The position numbers and the translations under genes were made by a program. Under the pieces are notes generated by a model, which was given only the letters and a program-made list of their open reading frames with translations, was not told the DNA's origin and did not search any database. Shown piece after piece: positions 10,831-23,219 of a DNA stretch of 64,000 nucleotides. This stretch comes from Gordius sp. MW1 (Eukaryota > Nematomorpha > Gordioida > Gordea > Gordiidae): NCBI GenBank assembly GCA_964036665.1, contig OZ038531.1, forward strand, positions 19,954,324-20,018,323, given 5' to 3'. How positions within the stretch are numbered: position 1 is the first letter of the stretch; each line of letters begins with the position of its first letter.

Positions 10831-12389
10831 AACAACTTATTTTTTGAGGGCGAACAATGAATATTTACAGTTGACTTTTTGTTATAAATGAAAGTCTTAA
10901 TTAAATGAACACACATTATTATTTAAGTCAATGTTAGGGTTACGTTACTATTTACTTTTACCATTACTAAGAAAAGCTTACCTTATATTTTAGTGAATAT
11001 TTATTTAGAACTACCCAATTTATTTCATAACTAGCCAATTTATTTCATAAGTACCGTAGAACAAACATCCGCGAAGATGAACGATATGATAAGCGAAAGA
11101 ATATTAATTATTATAAGAACAAAAGAATATATCCTAATCAGAACAAAAGAACGCGCAGTGGTATATATCATGTGATGGAAACACGTGATCACAACATTTA
11201 AACACGCGTTTGTATTACTACGCGTTTGCAAATAACTACGAGCTAAATAATGATGGTAATACTCGTATTAGAATCTCACTATATAAATCGCGTAGAGAGC
11301 GATGCGGGAGAGGGACTACGCGTATACATAAAGATGCGTGTACATTAAAATGCGTATACCTTAAGATGCGTATACAGTCACTAATAAATAAGAGAGAGAT
11401 GATGGGGTAAATACTCGTGTTAGCATATCACTATAATAAATAGCGGAGAGAGAGCGATGGGGGGGGGGGGGGTTTGTGTGTGTGTGTGAGTTCACAGAAT
11501 CAATGTCCCCTACTAGGCGTAATTAATCGTGGAGATAGATGAGGGTGGGGTAAGGAAATACTCGTGTAGTAAACAACTACAACACTTTTAATATATATTT
11601 AGTTTCCATAACTTCTAATTTTTTGTAAATAAAGGGGATTAAATATTTAGTTAAACCCAAGGTTGTATGGTTTTTAATTGTTAAGGTCTTTTATTAAATA
11701 ATATTAGCTTACATTGCAACATAAATTTATTAACAAAATAAATAGGATTTAAGAAAAAATATATAACAACTCATTGCCATCAATTTTAAAGTATTTTCTC
11801 GTACCATAAAGGAATCTTTAGTAATAAAATTGTTTACTTAATTTATAAAACTAAAATATAAGATGATTGTGAATAAATAAAATTTTCAATTTTATATTAT
11901 CCATAATATGTATAACTTGAGGTTAAATAGAATACCTCGGAAAATTATTAAAAGCATATTCATAATAATAAATGCAAAAGACCATAAAGGCATTAGGTAT
12001 TTTTAATAGAGAAAATAATTTGTTATATATTTGAGAGAATTGGAAAAGGTTAGTGTTTTACAGAATTGAACCATGTGATTTGAAAATGGTAATAGTCAAG
12101 ACCTTTTCTTTTTATGGTTTACAAAGTGTAAAAGGATGAGGAATCAACCTAACAGCAGCTTTGTTTAATGAATTGGAAGGGAGGGGGTTAAAGTGATGAT
12201 TGTGGATAAATAAACAAATTTAGTTGCAGAAAATATATTATTTACATTGGGAGAAACGATACATGAATGGTTTTTTGAAGACTGATTTTTAAAGTTTTAT
12301 TTTGTTTTAAGTTGAGTGAAGTGATATGAATAGATTTATAAATAGGAGGAAATCGTATATAGTGACTAGGAACGGGCGAGTGTTTCCAT
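10831..12389. other. AT-rich stretch with short local duplications, no gene
   Basis: A motif containing ACTCGTATTAGAATCTCACTATA and AGAGAGCGATG recurs in modified form at about 11250-11306 and 11405-11470, and partly at 11555. The ACGCGT-rich segment 11200-11350 is locally repetitive. No coding signal is recognised in either strand. Confidence 0.4.
11458..11489. repeat. poly-G run followed by (GT)n
   Basis: A run of about 14 G then GTGTGTGTGTGTG; simple sequence. Confidence 0.9.
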
Positions 12390-12510
12390 CTGCTCGTCTC
12401 AGTTCGAAAGCAAATCTCGTCTCGTCTCGGGTGCCATTATGAGCGATTCGATCTCGTCGCTCTTAGAAATCTCGGTCTCGTCTTGACGAAAAATCTCGAC
12501 ATGTCTCGTT
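12390..12510 (+). repeat. TCTCG-rich cluster
   Basis: ATCTCGTCTCGTCTCGG, CTCGTCGCTC and TCTCGGTCTCGTC lie within 120 bp. Such clustered short motifs look like subterminal repeats of hAT-type elements. A similar cluster lies at 19220-19345, in the same orientation, so the two are not shown to be one element's ends. Confidence 0.5.
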
Positions 12511-14023
12511 GTGGAATTTTTTTATACGATATAAATTTTTTCATCGTATTATACGATGAAAAATTGACAAAGATTCCCTGAAATATCATATCATTTACAC
12601 ATATATGGATTATTTTTAGTATAAACATATGCCTTTTGGGTTGACTTCGGCACCCATAATATTTCAAAGATATATGGATAATTTGCTAAGTAATTGTAAA
12701 AGACCGGAGTATATTTTGATGATGTTATAATAAAGGGTGATGATGATGACGAACATATAAGAAATTTAACTGCCGCCTTAAAAAAATTGAAGACTGCGGA
12801 ATTAAGAGCTAAGCTGGGCAAAGTTAAATTTTTAGAAGAGTCAGTACAGGCCTTAGAATACCAGATAGATAAATATGGACTACATCCGACGGCAGATAAA
12901 GTGAAAGCGATTAGAGAAGCGCCAACGTCAAGAAAACATTCATGAATTAAGAGCATTTTTGGGTTTCTAAATTATCATGAAAAATTTATACCAAGTCTTC
13001 ATAATATGTGTTGATCTTTACATCGCTTAACTAGTTCAAAATGTCGCTGGACGTGGACTTAGAACAAGCAGTATTTGATAAAATAAAAATAATATCCTCA
13101 CGAGAAGATATTCTAACACCTTATTCACCTAAACTACTGTAGTGATTAACAATTTATTATTATTAATGTTATATATATCCCGTGGAGTTATAATATAGGA
13201 TATACATATGTGATTCTAACTAATTTGAATAATATAATATACACTAATTCTGATGATACCAGTAGATTAATTTACCTACCAATTATTTTAGAATGTGATG
13301 CTTAAAATGACGGGTCAGGAGCAGTATTATTATACAAACTTGCTAATGGTCTAGAAAAACTCATTGCATATGCCTCAAGAACACTTTTGGATGCGGGAAA
13401 AAATTATGCGGCCATTGACAATGAGGCAAGAGCCCTGATATTTGGAGTCGGAAAATTTTATCCTCACATATTCAGAGGGAAATTTATCTTACGTACCGAT
13501 CACAAGCCATTAGAAAGATTGTTCGGCGAAAATCATAACTTATACTACATCTGCAACAATCGATTAATTAGATGGGCGTGGAAATTGTCAGCCAACGATT
13601 ATAATTTAGAATACAAAGCGGGGAGAGATAATCAATTGGCCGATGCGTTATCAAGATTATCAGTACCAGAAACAGGAATATCCAACCACGAAGATGATGA
13701 AAATGCTGCGTAAGATCCATAGCTTTAGAAGATTTAAAGATTAAGGAAATAACGTTAGCTAATGAGACTCGTAAAGATTTAACGCTTAAAAAACTATTTA
13801 CAACTCGAACAAGGTTGGAGTGTAAACAGGAACGCTCTCACAAATAAATTAATTCCGTACTATAATAAAAAAGAGGAATTATTAATGGACAAGGATATGA
13901 TACAATGGAACGAACGTATCATTGTTTCCAATAGTCCTCGCATGACGATACTGAAATTACTACACAAGGGACACCCGGGCATAAATGCCATGAAATCCAT
14001 AAATAGTTATTATGTATGGTGGC

Positions 14024-15976
14024 TAGAGCCCTGCACGAGCAGCTTGAAGCCCTGCCCGGCCCGACCCGATCGGGCTGCTCGGGCAGAATTTAATAGCTCG
14101 GCTGAGGCCCGAGCCCCGCCCAAATTGACTAAAGAAAATTAATCTTTTATAAAATATGATTTAAACAAACTCAACTCGATATTAATTAATTATCTTCTTA
14201 CACCATACATAATATAGCTTACAAGCTTCAGCTTTTTTCCCCTGTATATTATAATATTTTGACTAAATTGCGAATCTTATTCTAGTTTTTAAATATATTC
14301 ATATAGCTGTTACTACAAATTGTAAGAAATGTTTTAAAAGTTTTTTACTTGGAAGTGTTAAATAAAATATATTTTGCAGTGTTCGGCGAGGGACAGAGCG
14401 TTGTAGTTCTGGTTAGAGGGGGCGAAAATGTCTATGCAGGTGAAATCCCATTTAAGGGGTAGACCATTTTGCCAGGGAATAAGGGTAGAACCGTCTTGGG
14501 GCATCCTACCCTCCAACGAAGGGTCTAACGGCTCTAAAACGGAGGGATTGTTTGCTTTTTTAAACGCGGCTTAGATAAGGCTATTCACCTTTTCGTGCCT
14601 TATGTATTTAAATTTATAAAGGCAGTGTAGGGGATGCCTTGCATAAATGTCTATGTTCTGGGAACAGAAGCGGCAGGAATATTCCTATGAATAGGGAATT
14701 CCAAGTCTGAAGGCGATGGAGTATGATAGCTCTGGGTCCTCCGACATCAATCCAGAAAGTGAGCTAGGGTAAGCTTCTAGCCACTTGTCCCGAGATCAAA
14801 AACCAAAGATCTAAGGTTGAAGTGCTGGCGGGCGTCGCAACTCGATAAGAGGTAATCAACGGAGCGCGATACGAGGCCAGCATCCCAATCCTTTTGTCTT
14901 GAGGTTATGGGGCAGGGGGTCCTTGGGTTGACGTTGGCATACCAGACATCTAGAGCTTGTACAAATGATGGATCCTCACCTGTTGTGATTAATCGGTCGA
15001 TCCAACCTTGGGCGGATTTATACGAAGAGATAAAGGCTGCTAATGAAATTGAGGTTGCTGGGCGTATGCCTAAGTCGCCAGCTTTAGTAGGTGATGAGGC
15101 TTGGAGCCACGAAGAAGTGCTGAATTTGATATTAAGGATGGCTTCTAGCGTGTTTTTCATAAAGCTATCGTAGCTTTTTAAAATCTATGGTAATAAAAAA
15201 GCTGATGAGGACCGGAAGCAGTGTTGAATTTGGGATATATTAAAATAATTTTTGATGATATAAAATGCGTGATGTTTTGGGAGTGTATTGAGAATTTCCA
15301 TCTTCGAGGAAATAGTTGAAAAGTGACTATGTAAAAACTCTATTAAGGCGATCTGCCCTCCTATTGGAGAGCCTAGATGAGTTAAACTCTTCATTTATAC
15401 TTTTAAAAAGGGCTTAAAAATGGGAAATATGTTGGTATCCGGGCACTGATATATCTCGCATTTCGAGATATTCAATTTCAGGTTTAGGACGGCTTCATAA
15501 TCTCGGATTAAAAGAATGCCCTTGGAGATTTCTTCCGGAGGGCCGCATAAGGTGGCATCGTCTAGGTACCAGACGTTTAATGATAAAGAGCATTGGTTTG
15601 AGAGCGATTCGGTTAAATTTTTAATCCCTAGACAAAACAAAGGTGGACCTAGAGGGTCACCGTGTTGAATACCTTCTGCCGATTTGATTTAAAAGTCCCC
15701 AAACTTTAGTTTTGATATGCAACCGTAACTTAAACTAATGTCATTTAAAATCTTTGGGAACTCATCAACGATGGATATCCAGTTTTAAATTATTAGCTGA
15801 ATCAAATGTAGCGAGTGAAAATAAATTTTAATACAAACCTATCCTAGTTGTAAACGAGTAATAACAATTTAATGCATTATGTAATGTATTCCTATGGTGA
15901 AATAATTTTCAAAAATTTTAATAATTTATAATTTGAAAAATCGGGTTGGGCTCGGGCTCGGGTCGGGCCAAAAATA
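14024..15976 (+). mobile_element. hAT element inside the gypsy integrase
   Basis: It starts TAGAGCCCTGC. An 8-bp duplication, ATGGTGGC at 14016-14023 and AAGGTGGC at 15977-15984, has one mismatch. Subterminal GCCCGGCCCGACCCG and CGGGCTCGGGTCGGGCC repeats lie at 14040-14125 and 15945-15970. The right terminus is degraded (ends AAAATA instead of CTCTA). A BED-like CKKCFKSFLLGSVK fragment is read near 14320-14355, just before the inserted LINE. Confidence 0.75.
14381..15790 (-). pseudogene. LINE fragment: RT to C-terminal zinc/endonuclease domain
   Basis: Read on the minus strand, it has EGIQHGDPLGPPLFCLG and WYLDDATLCG near 15540-15660, the RT catalytic YxDD region of a non-LTR retrotransposon. 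ISKCEIYQ follows. After a gap, 15160-14777 encodes DLGIRPATSISLAAFISS and DWDAGLVSRSVDYLLS. Further on, the CCHC and RPD-type blocks match the related copy at 25667-26809. The copy stops abruptly at 14381, before the 3' end seen in the other copy, and its 5' end is lost too. It lies inside the hAT element at 14024-15976. Frameshifts are present. Confidence 0.8.
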
Positions 15977-16075
15977 AAGGTGGCCGAACATGGATCATGA
16001 TATCGACACGTTCGTTAAACAATGTGTTAGTTGTCAATGTCATCGGGTTAATATTGCTGAGGTACCTGGAATGTT

Positions 16076-17146
16076 AGCGATAGTCCTTGAAAATATCCTA
16101 ATTTTGGTAAAATTATATAGTTTTTAAATAAATTGCGAAATTTGTTGTTGATTTTGATTACGGTTTTTGAACATCAGCAAAGAACCTACGAAGAGGAAGT
16201 AATGAAATTACATCAGCTTATTTATCTCCATTAAATTTTTTAAATATTATTTAAAAATTTGTTTCATTTTCAGTAATTTTTAAGGATATACTTCTAAAGT
16301 TGGGTCACCAACAATTAAACGCATACCTGTCGGGTTAATAATACAGCGATTTGTTTTTAGAAGCCAATAGTGATATAATTACTATTAGCGCAAAAAATTT
16401 AATTAAACCCAGTGATCCTTTAAGCGATATGTATATATACAATGAGAAGAACATCTAATCCAAGATAGAGTTGCTCACTTAGTGTTTAAGCAGTAATTAA
16501 TAATAAGATGGGGGGGGGGATAATTATCTTTATTTGTTCGACAAATCTTAAATACGATAAAAATGAATACTTGGGTAAAGCACCTTAAGGAATCGAACAA
16601 TTAACTAAAATAATAGATGTTTATTGAATAATCAGAAAATTACAACAAAATATATTAATCCAATTTTTTGCATTTATGTGCTATTTATTTGAAAATGAGG
16701 GTATTTATAGCTTGGAAATTTTATTAGTGATTTTACATTTGTATTTAATTGTTTTACATAAATTAAAGAAATAATGTTAGCGTTTTAAAAGAATTATTTT
16801 ATAATCAAATTGACTATTAATTTTTGTTTTTATTAAATTAAAGGTTGTAGCTGCCAAACACGACACGTGCATTGAGTAAAATGGCATGAATTAAATTTTT
16901 TAAATCATTTAGCCCAAATTATGGATTTTTTACTCGGGTTGCTATCTTGGTTTATTTGATCATATGTGTTCTATTTTCTATTTAATTTATAAGTATAATA
17001 TATTGGTTATTCTGAATAAAAGTTTTATTAAGTGTATAGATCTTTCATTATTTTAGAAATTGTTGGGTTGTCAATCAAAATCCAATATAATTGATGGTAT
17101 ATAAGATCAGTAAAAAATATTATCATTAAAACATTTGGTTCACATT
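16076..17146. other. no gene recognised; poly-G tract near 16510
   Basis: Downstream remnant of the gypsy relic and AT-rich DNA. A G run at about 16511-16519. Nothing supportable is coding. Confidence 0.4.
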
Positions 17147-18060
17147 ATGCAAGCCTTTTTTATTACTATCGTAATTTTGGGAATGATTGGCGGATTAATT
17201 TTAGCAAATACTATCCAAACTCCAACCGGTAATTTTGTTGTCAATCTCATTTAATTAAGTGCTAAATGAATAAATGCTTTTTGGGTCTGTCGACATATGC
17301 TCTGACTTTAATGATGTACAAATAAATGCTGGTAGCATATATGAGGATTTAGATGAAGAACTGAAAAACAAGCCGTAAGGATTTGGAATTAAGTAATTTT
17401 TGAATATTGGTTACGTGTAATATTTCTTCAACGCGTAGGGTGACTTTGATGAGGCGTTATGGAAAAACGTATATATTAATCGAAACATCTGAAGTTTTAA
17501 AAGAACCGCGCGCTGGGCCACTCAAAAACATAACCTTACTTTTACCCCAAATAATGTCGTATAAATATATTGCATCTAACTCATAATAAAATTTTCTTAA
17601 ATTGCAGCTCATCATTAAATCCATACCAAATGAAAAGCTCGAAATTTGTATATGGGGTTATAAACATTCGTCTACAAAATTAGTCATTCCGGTAAGAAAA
17701 TAAAAGGCATATAAAATTGTTATTCTTATTTATTATTTATAATCATTCAAGCTAAACATTATTGAATTTATAATTGTCTAGGGTGATAATATTTTTACAC
17801 AACGCCAGTCCGATATCCATCAAACTCTAACTTCCAATGGCAATGTTATTTTTGATGAAATATTGAATAATACTTGGATTTTGTCTTTCAAAGGATTTAA
17901 AGTGGTAAAGGGCAATCGATCCGCTTTCCTAATAATTTACAAATGTGGTATTTCATTTCAATTCAATTTAATTGTTTAATCAAGCTAATATAAAAATATG
18001 TATATTAATAATTACATCATATATACATTAATTTTTTTTATTTTAGAAGAAAGCTGTTAA
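17147..18060 (+). pseudogene. six-exon gene for a small secreted-type protein, carrying lesions
   Basis: I do not recognise the family. Exon 1 (17147-17228) begins MQAFFITIVILGMIGGLIL, a clear signal peptide, and ends at a GTAATT donor. Exon 2 (about 17284-17374) reads VDICSDFNDVQINAGSIYED and ends at GTAAGG. Exon 3 (17439-17558) reads GDFDEALWKNVYINRN, a TGA, then WATQKHNLTFTPNN. Exon 4 (17608-17691) reads KLEICIWGYKHSSTKLVIP. Exon 5 (17782-17947) reads GDNIFTQRQSDIHQ and ILSFKGFKVVKGNRSAFLIIYKC. Exon 6 (18047-18060) adds EESC and a stop. Introns are short with good GT and AG sites. Lesions: the exon 2 acceptor appears as TG, one nucleotide is missing at the exon 2/3 junction, and exon 3 has the TGA. 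Intact length would be about 185 residues. Either a pseudogene or assembly errors. Confidence 0.6.
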
Positions 18061-18880
18061 TATGTATATCTCGATTACTTCCAAAAACAAATTAAAGACC
18101 ATTTTTTTATGGTTTTAAAATTTTTTTATTTAAATTATATTTTTTGTATATGGGTAATAAGGTTTTGCATCAATATTGTGATTATCATATATTATTATTA
18201 ACTAATTTAATATGTTCATAAATATTCAAAAAAAATTGAACTTTTAATTATAATTTCAAATTATTATGTTTATGTTATTTCTATTATTAAAATTAAGTCA
18301 TATAATAAATTTGGTGCTAATTTATCTTCTTATATTATAGGAATTAATAATGGGTTCAATAGATTGGACACTCACTTGGTAACTTAAATAGTAAATATGC
18401 GCATCTTAGTTTAGTATATTAGCATGTTTTAACTTTAGAATCTTTAAGAGTAAGTCATGGGATAGATTTACCGAACACTTTCGTATGACTATGACATTAA
18501 CTAACAAAGGCTCAACAAATGAGGTTTTCTTCGTTAATTTTTGTTCTCTATAATAAATATTTATTTACAAGCATGTGAGTCTCAGAAGAAATTAAACTGA
18601 TACAATAAAATTATTTAGATGTTAGTGCAGGCTTATATTATTTGTAAGTAAGTAAAGTTGTTAAAGCTCATTAAAAAAAGGAAATAGTAGATTCCCCCAA
18701 TTCTTGCAATTTAAAAAGAAACGAGCTTAAAGTCAGTTGCTTCAAATGTTTTTTTAAATTTATATTAAACCATACTACATATATTGTTTTTAAAAAAGTT
18801 ATAAAAACCATAAGGAACGATAAATTTATGATTTTAATTTATTCTAAATTCAAAATTAATGTCCAATACATAACTTTTAT
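18061..18880. other. no gene seen
   Basis: AT-rich intergenic DNA; possibly the 3' region of the small gene just upstream. No repeat or coding signal recognised. Confidence 0.4.
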
Positions 18881-19145
18881 CTGAGAAAAAAATTGTATTT
18901 TTTCAAAATATATTTTTAACTTGTACTAGGTCATAAAGTAAACCTTAATGTTCATATTATATATTAATGCTCTGCATATAAATATGAAATCAGCATTATA
19001 AAAAATTTTCTCAAGCCCTACGGGCACTCATATTTTATTCAACAAGATGATTAAAATATTTTCCGCGGCTAATTTGGTGTGTGAATTACCCCATATCAAA
19101 GGTGCTCTAAATATATTAATTTACATTAAAAATCCTTAAAGTAAA
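18881..19145 (+). repeat. dispersed repeat, copy 1 (second copy 63041-63570)
   Basis: Shared blocks are TTATATATTAATGC, GGGCACT, ATTCAACAAG, TTCCGCGGCTA, GTGTGAATTACC and CATCAAAGG-like sequence. The copy at 63 kb is interrupted by a 276-bp P-type MITE exactly at GAATTACC; here the site is unoccupied. Confidence 0.75.
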
Positions 19146-19219
19146 TCACAAAATAAAAAATACACAACTTAATTTCCTATATTGTGTTTATGATGGTTAA
19201 TAAAGGAATTTTAAAGCCG

Positions 19220-19345
19220 AGATTTGCTGCTAAAATCTCCTATCATCTCGATGTCAAAATTCTCGTCTCGATCTCACCTCTTTTTTAAAGTCTCGTCTCG
19301 GTTTTTCAAGTCAAAAACTATCTCGGATTTTCGCATCATTAATGT
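19220..19345 (+). repeat. TCTCG-rich cluster
   Basis: ATTCTCGTCTCGATCTC and AGTCTCGTCTCGG plus related motifs. Similar to 12390-12510; possibly transposon subterminal DNA. Confidence 0.45.
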
Positions 19346-19589
19346 CTTGGGTTATTATAATTATCAATGGAATCCGTCCTTTTCTAAACTATACATATTC
19401 GGAGTGATAGAGGTTTAATTTATTACATTCTTACCAAAGCATATTTTACAAAGACTTATTATAGTAAGGGCACAAAAATTGTCATATTTTTGACTATTCT
19501 TGCTACACCCTCTATTACTATTAACATTTAAAAAAGGACGAAAAAATCATTACAATATTCAAAGTTTAAAAATTTTACTACATGTGTTA

Positions 19590-19838
19590 TGTTACACAAA
19601 AACCAAAGGACTTATGGAGTATCAAGGATTGCAAAGTAATACCAGGAGAAAAAATCGTCAGGCAACATCCTACACTTGTGATGGATCTTGAGAGGAAAAT
19701 AGTTCCCAAAAGAAGAAGGGCTTATGAAGATCGAATTCGATACGAAACGCTAAAGAATACGTTTATTAACGATAAAAATCATCAAAATGCCTCCTCACTC
19801 TTGGGTCCAAGAAAGTTGCAAAAAGACGTAGTGTTGTG
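19590..19838 (+). pseudogene. RTE-type LINE fragment
   Basis: The frame KDLWSIKDCKVIPGEKIVRQ and then RIRYETLKNTFIN...SSLLGPRKLQKDV matches the equivalent segment of the longer RTE element at 20980-21195 (WSIKDCKVIPGEEIVRQ...SSLLGARKLQRDV). It is an internal fragment of a second copy, lacking endonuclease and RT. Confidence 0.8.
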
Positions 19839-19839
19839 A

Positions 19840-20344
19840 AGCGCGTGCTAGAAGGCGCGCCCTACGGCCCTACGGTCTGTTTAGGTGGCCTCCTAGTCTT
19901 AATAAAAAGAGCCACACCCACACTGTTAATCTCCTTTTCTTAAAAATACATTCAATGTGGGTGTGTTACAAACCGACCACTAGTGTATTATTTTTTTTAT
20001 AGAGACCCTGATGGACCATTAGATATATGCTTAAGGGGTGTTAACTAATTGTTATTGTCATCAAGTATGCTTAAGGGGTGTTAACTAATTGTTATTGTCA
20101 TCAAGTAAATAGTGCAAAGTGCCCCCTCTCATTCATGCCTTATTTGTTTCATCAATGTGATGATTAATGTAACTAGAAAAGATGGCACATTTATCTACAA
20201 TTTATGACCATGGGGGAGGGAATTAGTAAAAAAAGGGACCTTACACTAGGAGAGCGCGTCTTACTAAGGACCTTTATAATGATGTGGGTGTCTGTTAACT
20301 TCTTTTAAAGCGCTGGTCATAAAACATTTATTAATACTTTATTT
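19840..20344. other. no gene; local duplication and GC-richer patch
   Basis: GAAGGCGCGCCCTACGGCCC at 19851-19871 is unusually GC-rich for the window. CACACCCACACTG near 19912 and the inverted AATGTGGGTGTG near 19954 could pair. Contains the 40-bp duplication at 20026-20105. Confidence 0.4.
20026..20105. repeat. 40-bp perfect tandem duplication
   Basis: TATGCTTAAGGGGTGTTAAC... at 20026 repeats exactly at 20066. Confidence 0.95.
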
Positions 20345-20345
20345 A

Positions 20346-21050
20346 TAGAGGAATAACGTGCTGGAATGTGGGAACGCTGACGGGAAACAGCATCGAGGTC
20401 GCACAAATGCTAAAAAGAAGAAAGGTACACATCGCCTGCCTACAAGAGACGAGGTGGAACGGAACGAAAGCTCGGGAAGTAGGAGAAGGATACAAGCTTT
20501 TCTACAGTGGGTCACCTAATCGTAGAAACGGGCGGTATCGTTCTAAGCGAATCGTTCAAGACAAGGTCTTGGAAGTCAAGCGTTGTTCCGACAGGCTAAT
20601 GTGGGTGAAGATTGCAGATCAAGGGGGCCTCCTAACTGTTATGTGCGCACATGCTCCCCAAAATGGGTGTATGGAATCAGAGAAAGACATATTCTTAGAT
20701 TCACTGGAAAAGGAAATACAAGGAAAAGGACAGGAAGAAAGGCTAATTATTGGGGCAGATTTTAACGCTCACGTAGGGAAAGATCGCCTCGGGTATGAAC
20801 GCAATCATGGAGGCCATGGGCATGGTCTGAAGAACAAAGAAGGGAAAAACTTCTCCAAGTATCCCAAGCATATGACATGGCGATCGTTAACACCTATTCT
20901 CAAAAACGTGAAGATCATATTGTGACCTATAGAAGTGGGATGCATTTTAGTCAAATTGACTATTTGCTTATACGGCGAAAGGACTTATGGAGCATCAAGG
21001 ATTGCAAAGTAATACCGGGAGAAGAAATCGTCAGGCAACATCGTTCCCTT
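20346..21050 (+). pseudogene. RTE endonuclease domain
   Basis: This nuclease nicks target DNA to prime reverse transcription. Motifs are RITCWNVGTLTG, IACLQETRWNG (catalytic glutamate) and LIIGADFNAHVG (catalytic D and N). After a frame change near 20880, MHFSQIDYLLIRR supplies the SQIDYLL block. The order and spacing match the exo/endonuclease/phosphatase fold of RTE elements, often annotated as craniofacial development protein 2-like in animal genomes. One frameshift separates the last motif from the rest. Confidence 0.9.
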
Positions 21051-22900
21051 GTTTGACAGAAGAGTATTTCCCGAAAGAAGAAAGGTCTATGAGCCTCGAA
21101 TTCGATACGAGGCTAAAGGATACGTCGACAAACGAAAAATACTATCAAAAAGCGTCCTCACTTTTGGGTGCAAGGAAGTTGCAAAGGGACGTAGACGACG
21201 ATTGGGAGACGCTATCTAAGGACATAAAGGAAACAGCGGTTCGTGTTCTAGGACCGACCAAAGGAGGCAAATCTATGAATAGGGAACTATGGTGGTTGGA
21301 TCAATCGGTTAGGGATTTCATCGAAAGAAAGAAAAATCTATATAGATGGTGGCATAAATCAAAGAAGTCGGAGTATTATCAAGAGTATAGGGACGCAAAA
21401 AGGGCCGCAAAAAAGGCCGTTGCAGCGAAGAATGCCGCCTACACCGAGATGGCAAACGAACTGGATCATAAAGGGGGCGATAGGCTTATTTACAAATTGG
21501 CCAAGATAAGGGAGAAGAAAAGCCCCATGTCGAGTTCTCAAAATAGTCAAAGACGAGAAGGGTCAAATCTTATTTAAGCCGAAGGAAGTCATGGAAAGGA
21601 TATTTTAACAACCTTATGAATATTGCAAATGACAAGGATTCCCTTCCCGAAATTGAGCCAAATATAGGTATGGTCGAACTCTTTCAGGAGGATGAAGTTA
21701 GGACACTAATGAACAAGATGCAAAAAGGAAAAGCAAATGGCCCAGATGGAAACCTATGGAAGCATTGCTCGGATGCCGTGAAGAAGAAGTCACCACCATG
21801 ACGAACCTCCTTAACAAGATATTGCTAGAAGAGCGAATTCCTCATCAATGGAGAGCAAGCACGATTATACCCTTATTTAAAGGCAAAGGAGACCCTCAAG
21901 ACTGTGGCAATTATAGAGGTATCAAGCTAACTTGCCACTCCTTAAAGCTTATGGAAAGAATTTTAGTAACAAGGCTGAAAAACGAGGTGGAAATATTGGC
22001 TAACCAATTCGGATTTGTGGCGGCAAATCAACAATCGACCCAATCTTCGCATTAAGACAAATGATGGATAAGTATGGTGAAAAGAGGAAAGACCTACATA
22101 TGGTCTTTATCGACTTGGAGAAAGCTGATGACACGGTCCCCGCGATTTAATATGGTGGTGCCTGAGAAAACAAAATATCCCTGACGCATATATACGGCTT
22201 GTAAAAAATATTTATAAAGATTCAAACTCTTGCGTTAGGACGACAGTTGGAGACTCTAAATCTTTTCGGGTTAAAATTGGATTACATCAAGGATCTGCTT
22301 TAAGTCCCTTTTTATTATCGCCATGGTGCACGTTATATGACGATGATATAGTATTATGCGAGGAAACAAGGGAGAAAGTATTCGAAGAAACCGAAAAGTG
22401 GACAAAGCGCTTAGCTGGATATGGGTTAAAGGTCAACGATCGAAAACGGTATACATGGAATTGAACAGTACAAGCACCCCATCGCTGGATGACCCTATAA
22501 AGTACCCAAAAGTAGACATTACATACCTCGGCTCGATGCTACATCAAGAGGGAGGTTGCGCAACGGAGGTTAATGCCCGCATCCAAAAAGAATGGCTAAA
22601 ATGGCAAAGTATATCCGGTGTAATGTGCGACAAGAAAATGCCAATATGGTTGAAGAGCAAAGCTTACAAATCCATCGTAAGACCGGTGTTACTCTATGGA
22701 AGTGAAACATGGGCATTAAACACCACGGAAGGAAAGCTATTACAAGCCACAGAGATGAGAATGATACGTTGGAGCTTGGAATATACTATCGACCATATGA
22801 CGAATGACTTTCTCATGACAATAATGGGTATTCAACCTATGGCGGACATGATTAACGAAAATCGGCTAAGGTGGTATCATATAAAGAGACACGAATGATG
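21050..22900 (+). pseudogene. RTE reverse transcriptase domain
   Basis: The linker 21050-21577 (WWLDQSVRDFIERKKNLYR) leads to the RT. Motifs: KGKANGPDG near 21735; STIIPLFKGKGDPQDCGNYR near 21855; FIDLEKADDTVP near 22110; GLHQGSALSPFLL near 22280; and DDDIVLCEE near 22340, in place of the usual ADD. The last is joined to the preceding motif across a small deletion. The thumb and connection region reads YLGSMLHQEGGCATEVNARI and LLYGSETWALN, ending about 22898. Three or more frame breaks make it inactive. Confidence 0.9.
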
Positions 22901-23219
22901 TAAATCGAAAAGAACTGGACATGGAGGTACCGGGCAAGAGAGGAAAAGACGACCCCGTGTCACGTGGAAAGAGCAAGTCGATAAAGTAATGAAAACAAAA
23001 GAGATTAGTCAAGATATGGCACTCTCCCGGTCAAGATGGAAGAAACTCATTAAAACAAACCCCACGATGGGACCAAATAACTGATAAAGAAGAAGAAGAA
23101 GAATAGGTTTTCTTTCATTCATTCTTATTTATCAACTTCTAAATTAATCGAAATGACGAAAGGAACGCAAAAAGAGGGTATGACCTTGGAAAAGGCAATA
23201 GTCATCCTTCCAAAACATA

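Larger units (their letters stand above)
12605..16075 (+). pseudogene. second Ty3/gypsy pol relic, split by a hAT insertion
   Basis: The RT part at 12630-13020 has MPFGLTSAPIIFQRYMDNLL, then DVIIKGDDDDEHIRNL and the thumb-like LEYQIDKYGLHPTADKVKAI. RNase H at 13310-13713 has TDHKPLERLFG and NQLADALSRLSV. The integrase zinc finger begins HKGHPGINAMKSINSYYVWW (13960-14023). It resumes after the inserted hAT as PNMDHDIDTFVKQCVSCQC (15984-16050), giving the H, H, C, C ligands. Rejoining across the hAT restores a continuous domain, which proves the insertion. LTRs and gag are not found. It differs from gypsy element 1 in sequence and is older. Confidence 0.85.
20345..23105 (+). mobile_element. RTE-type non-LTR retrotransposon
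   Basis: Apurinic-type endonuclease, then RT, then a short 3' tail ending in GATAAAGAAGAAGAAGAAGAA (23085-23105). A simple-repeat tail of this kind is typical of RTE/BovB-like LINEs. The 5' end is probably truncated, since the endonuclease starts at its first motif. Internal deletions and frameshifts. Confidence 0.9.

Noticed and set aside
12390..19345. One large element bounded by the two TCTCG-rich clusters
   Set aside because: The clusters are in the same orientation, no inverted ends or target duplication were found, and unrelated host and transposon genes lie between.
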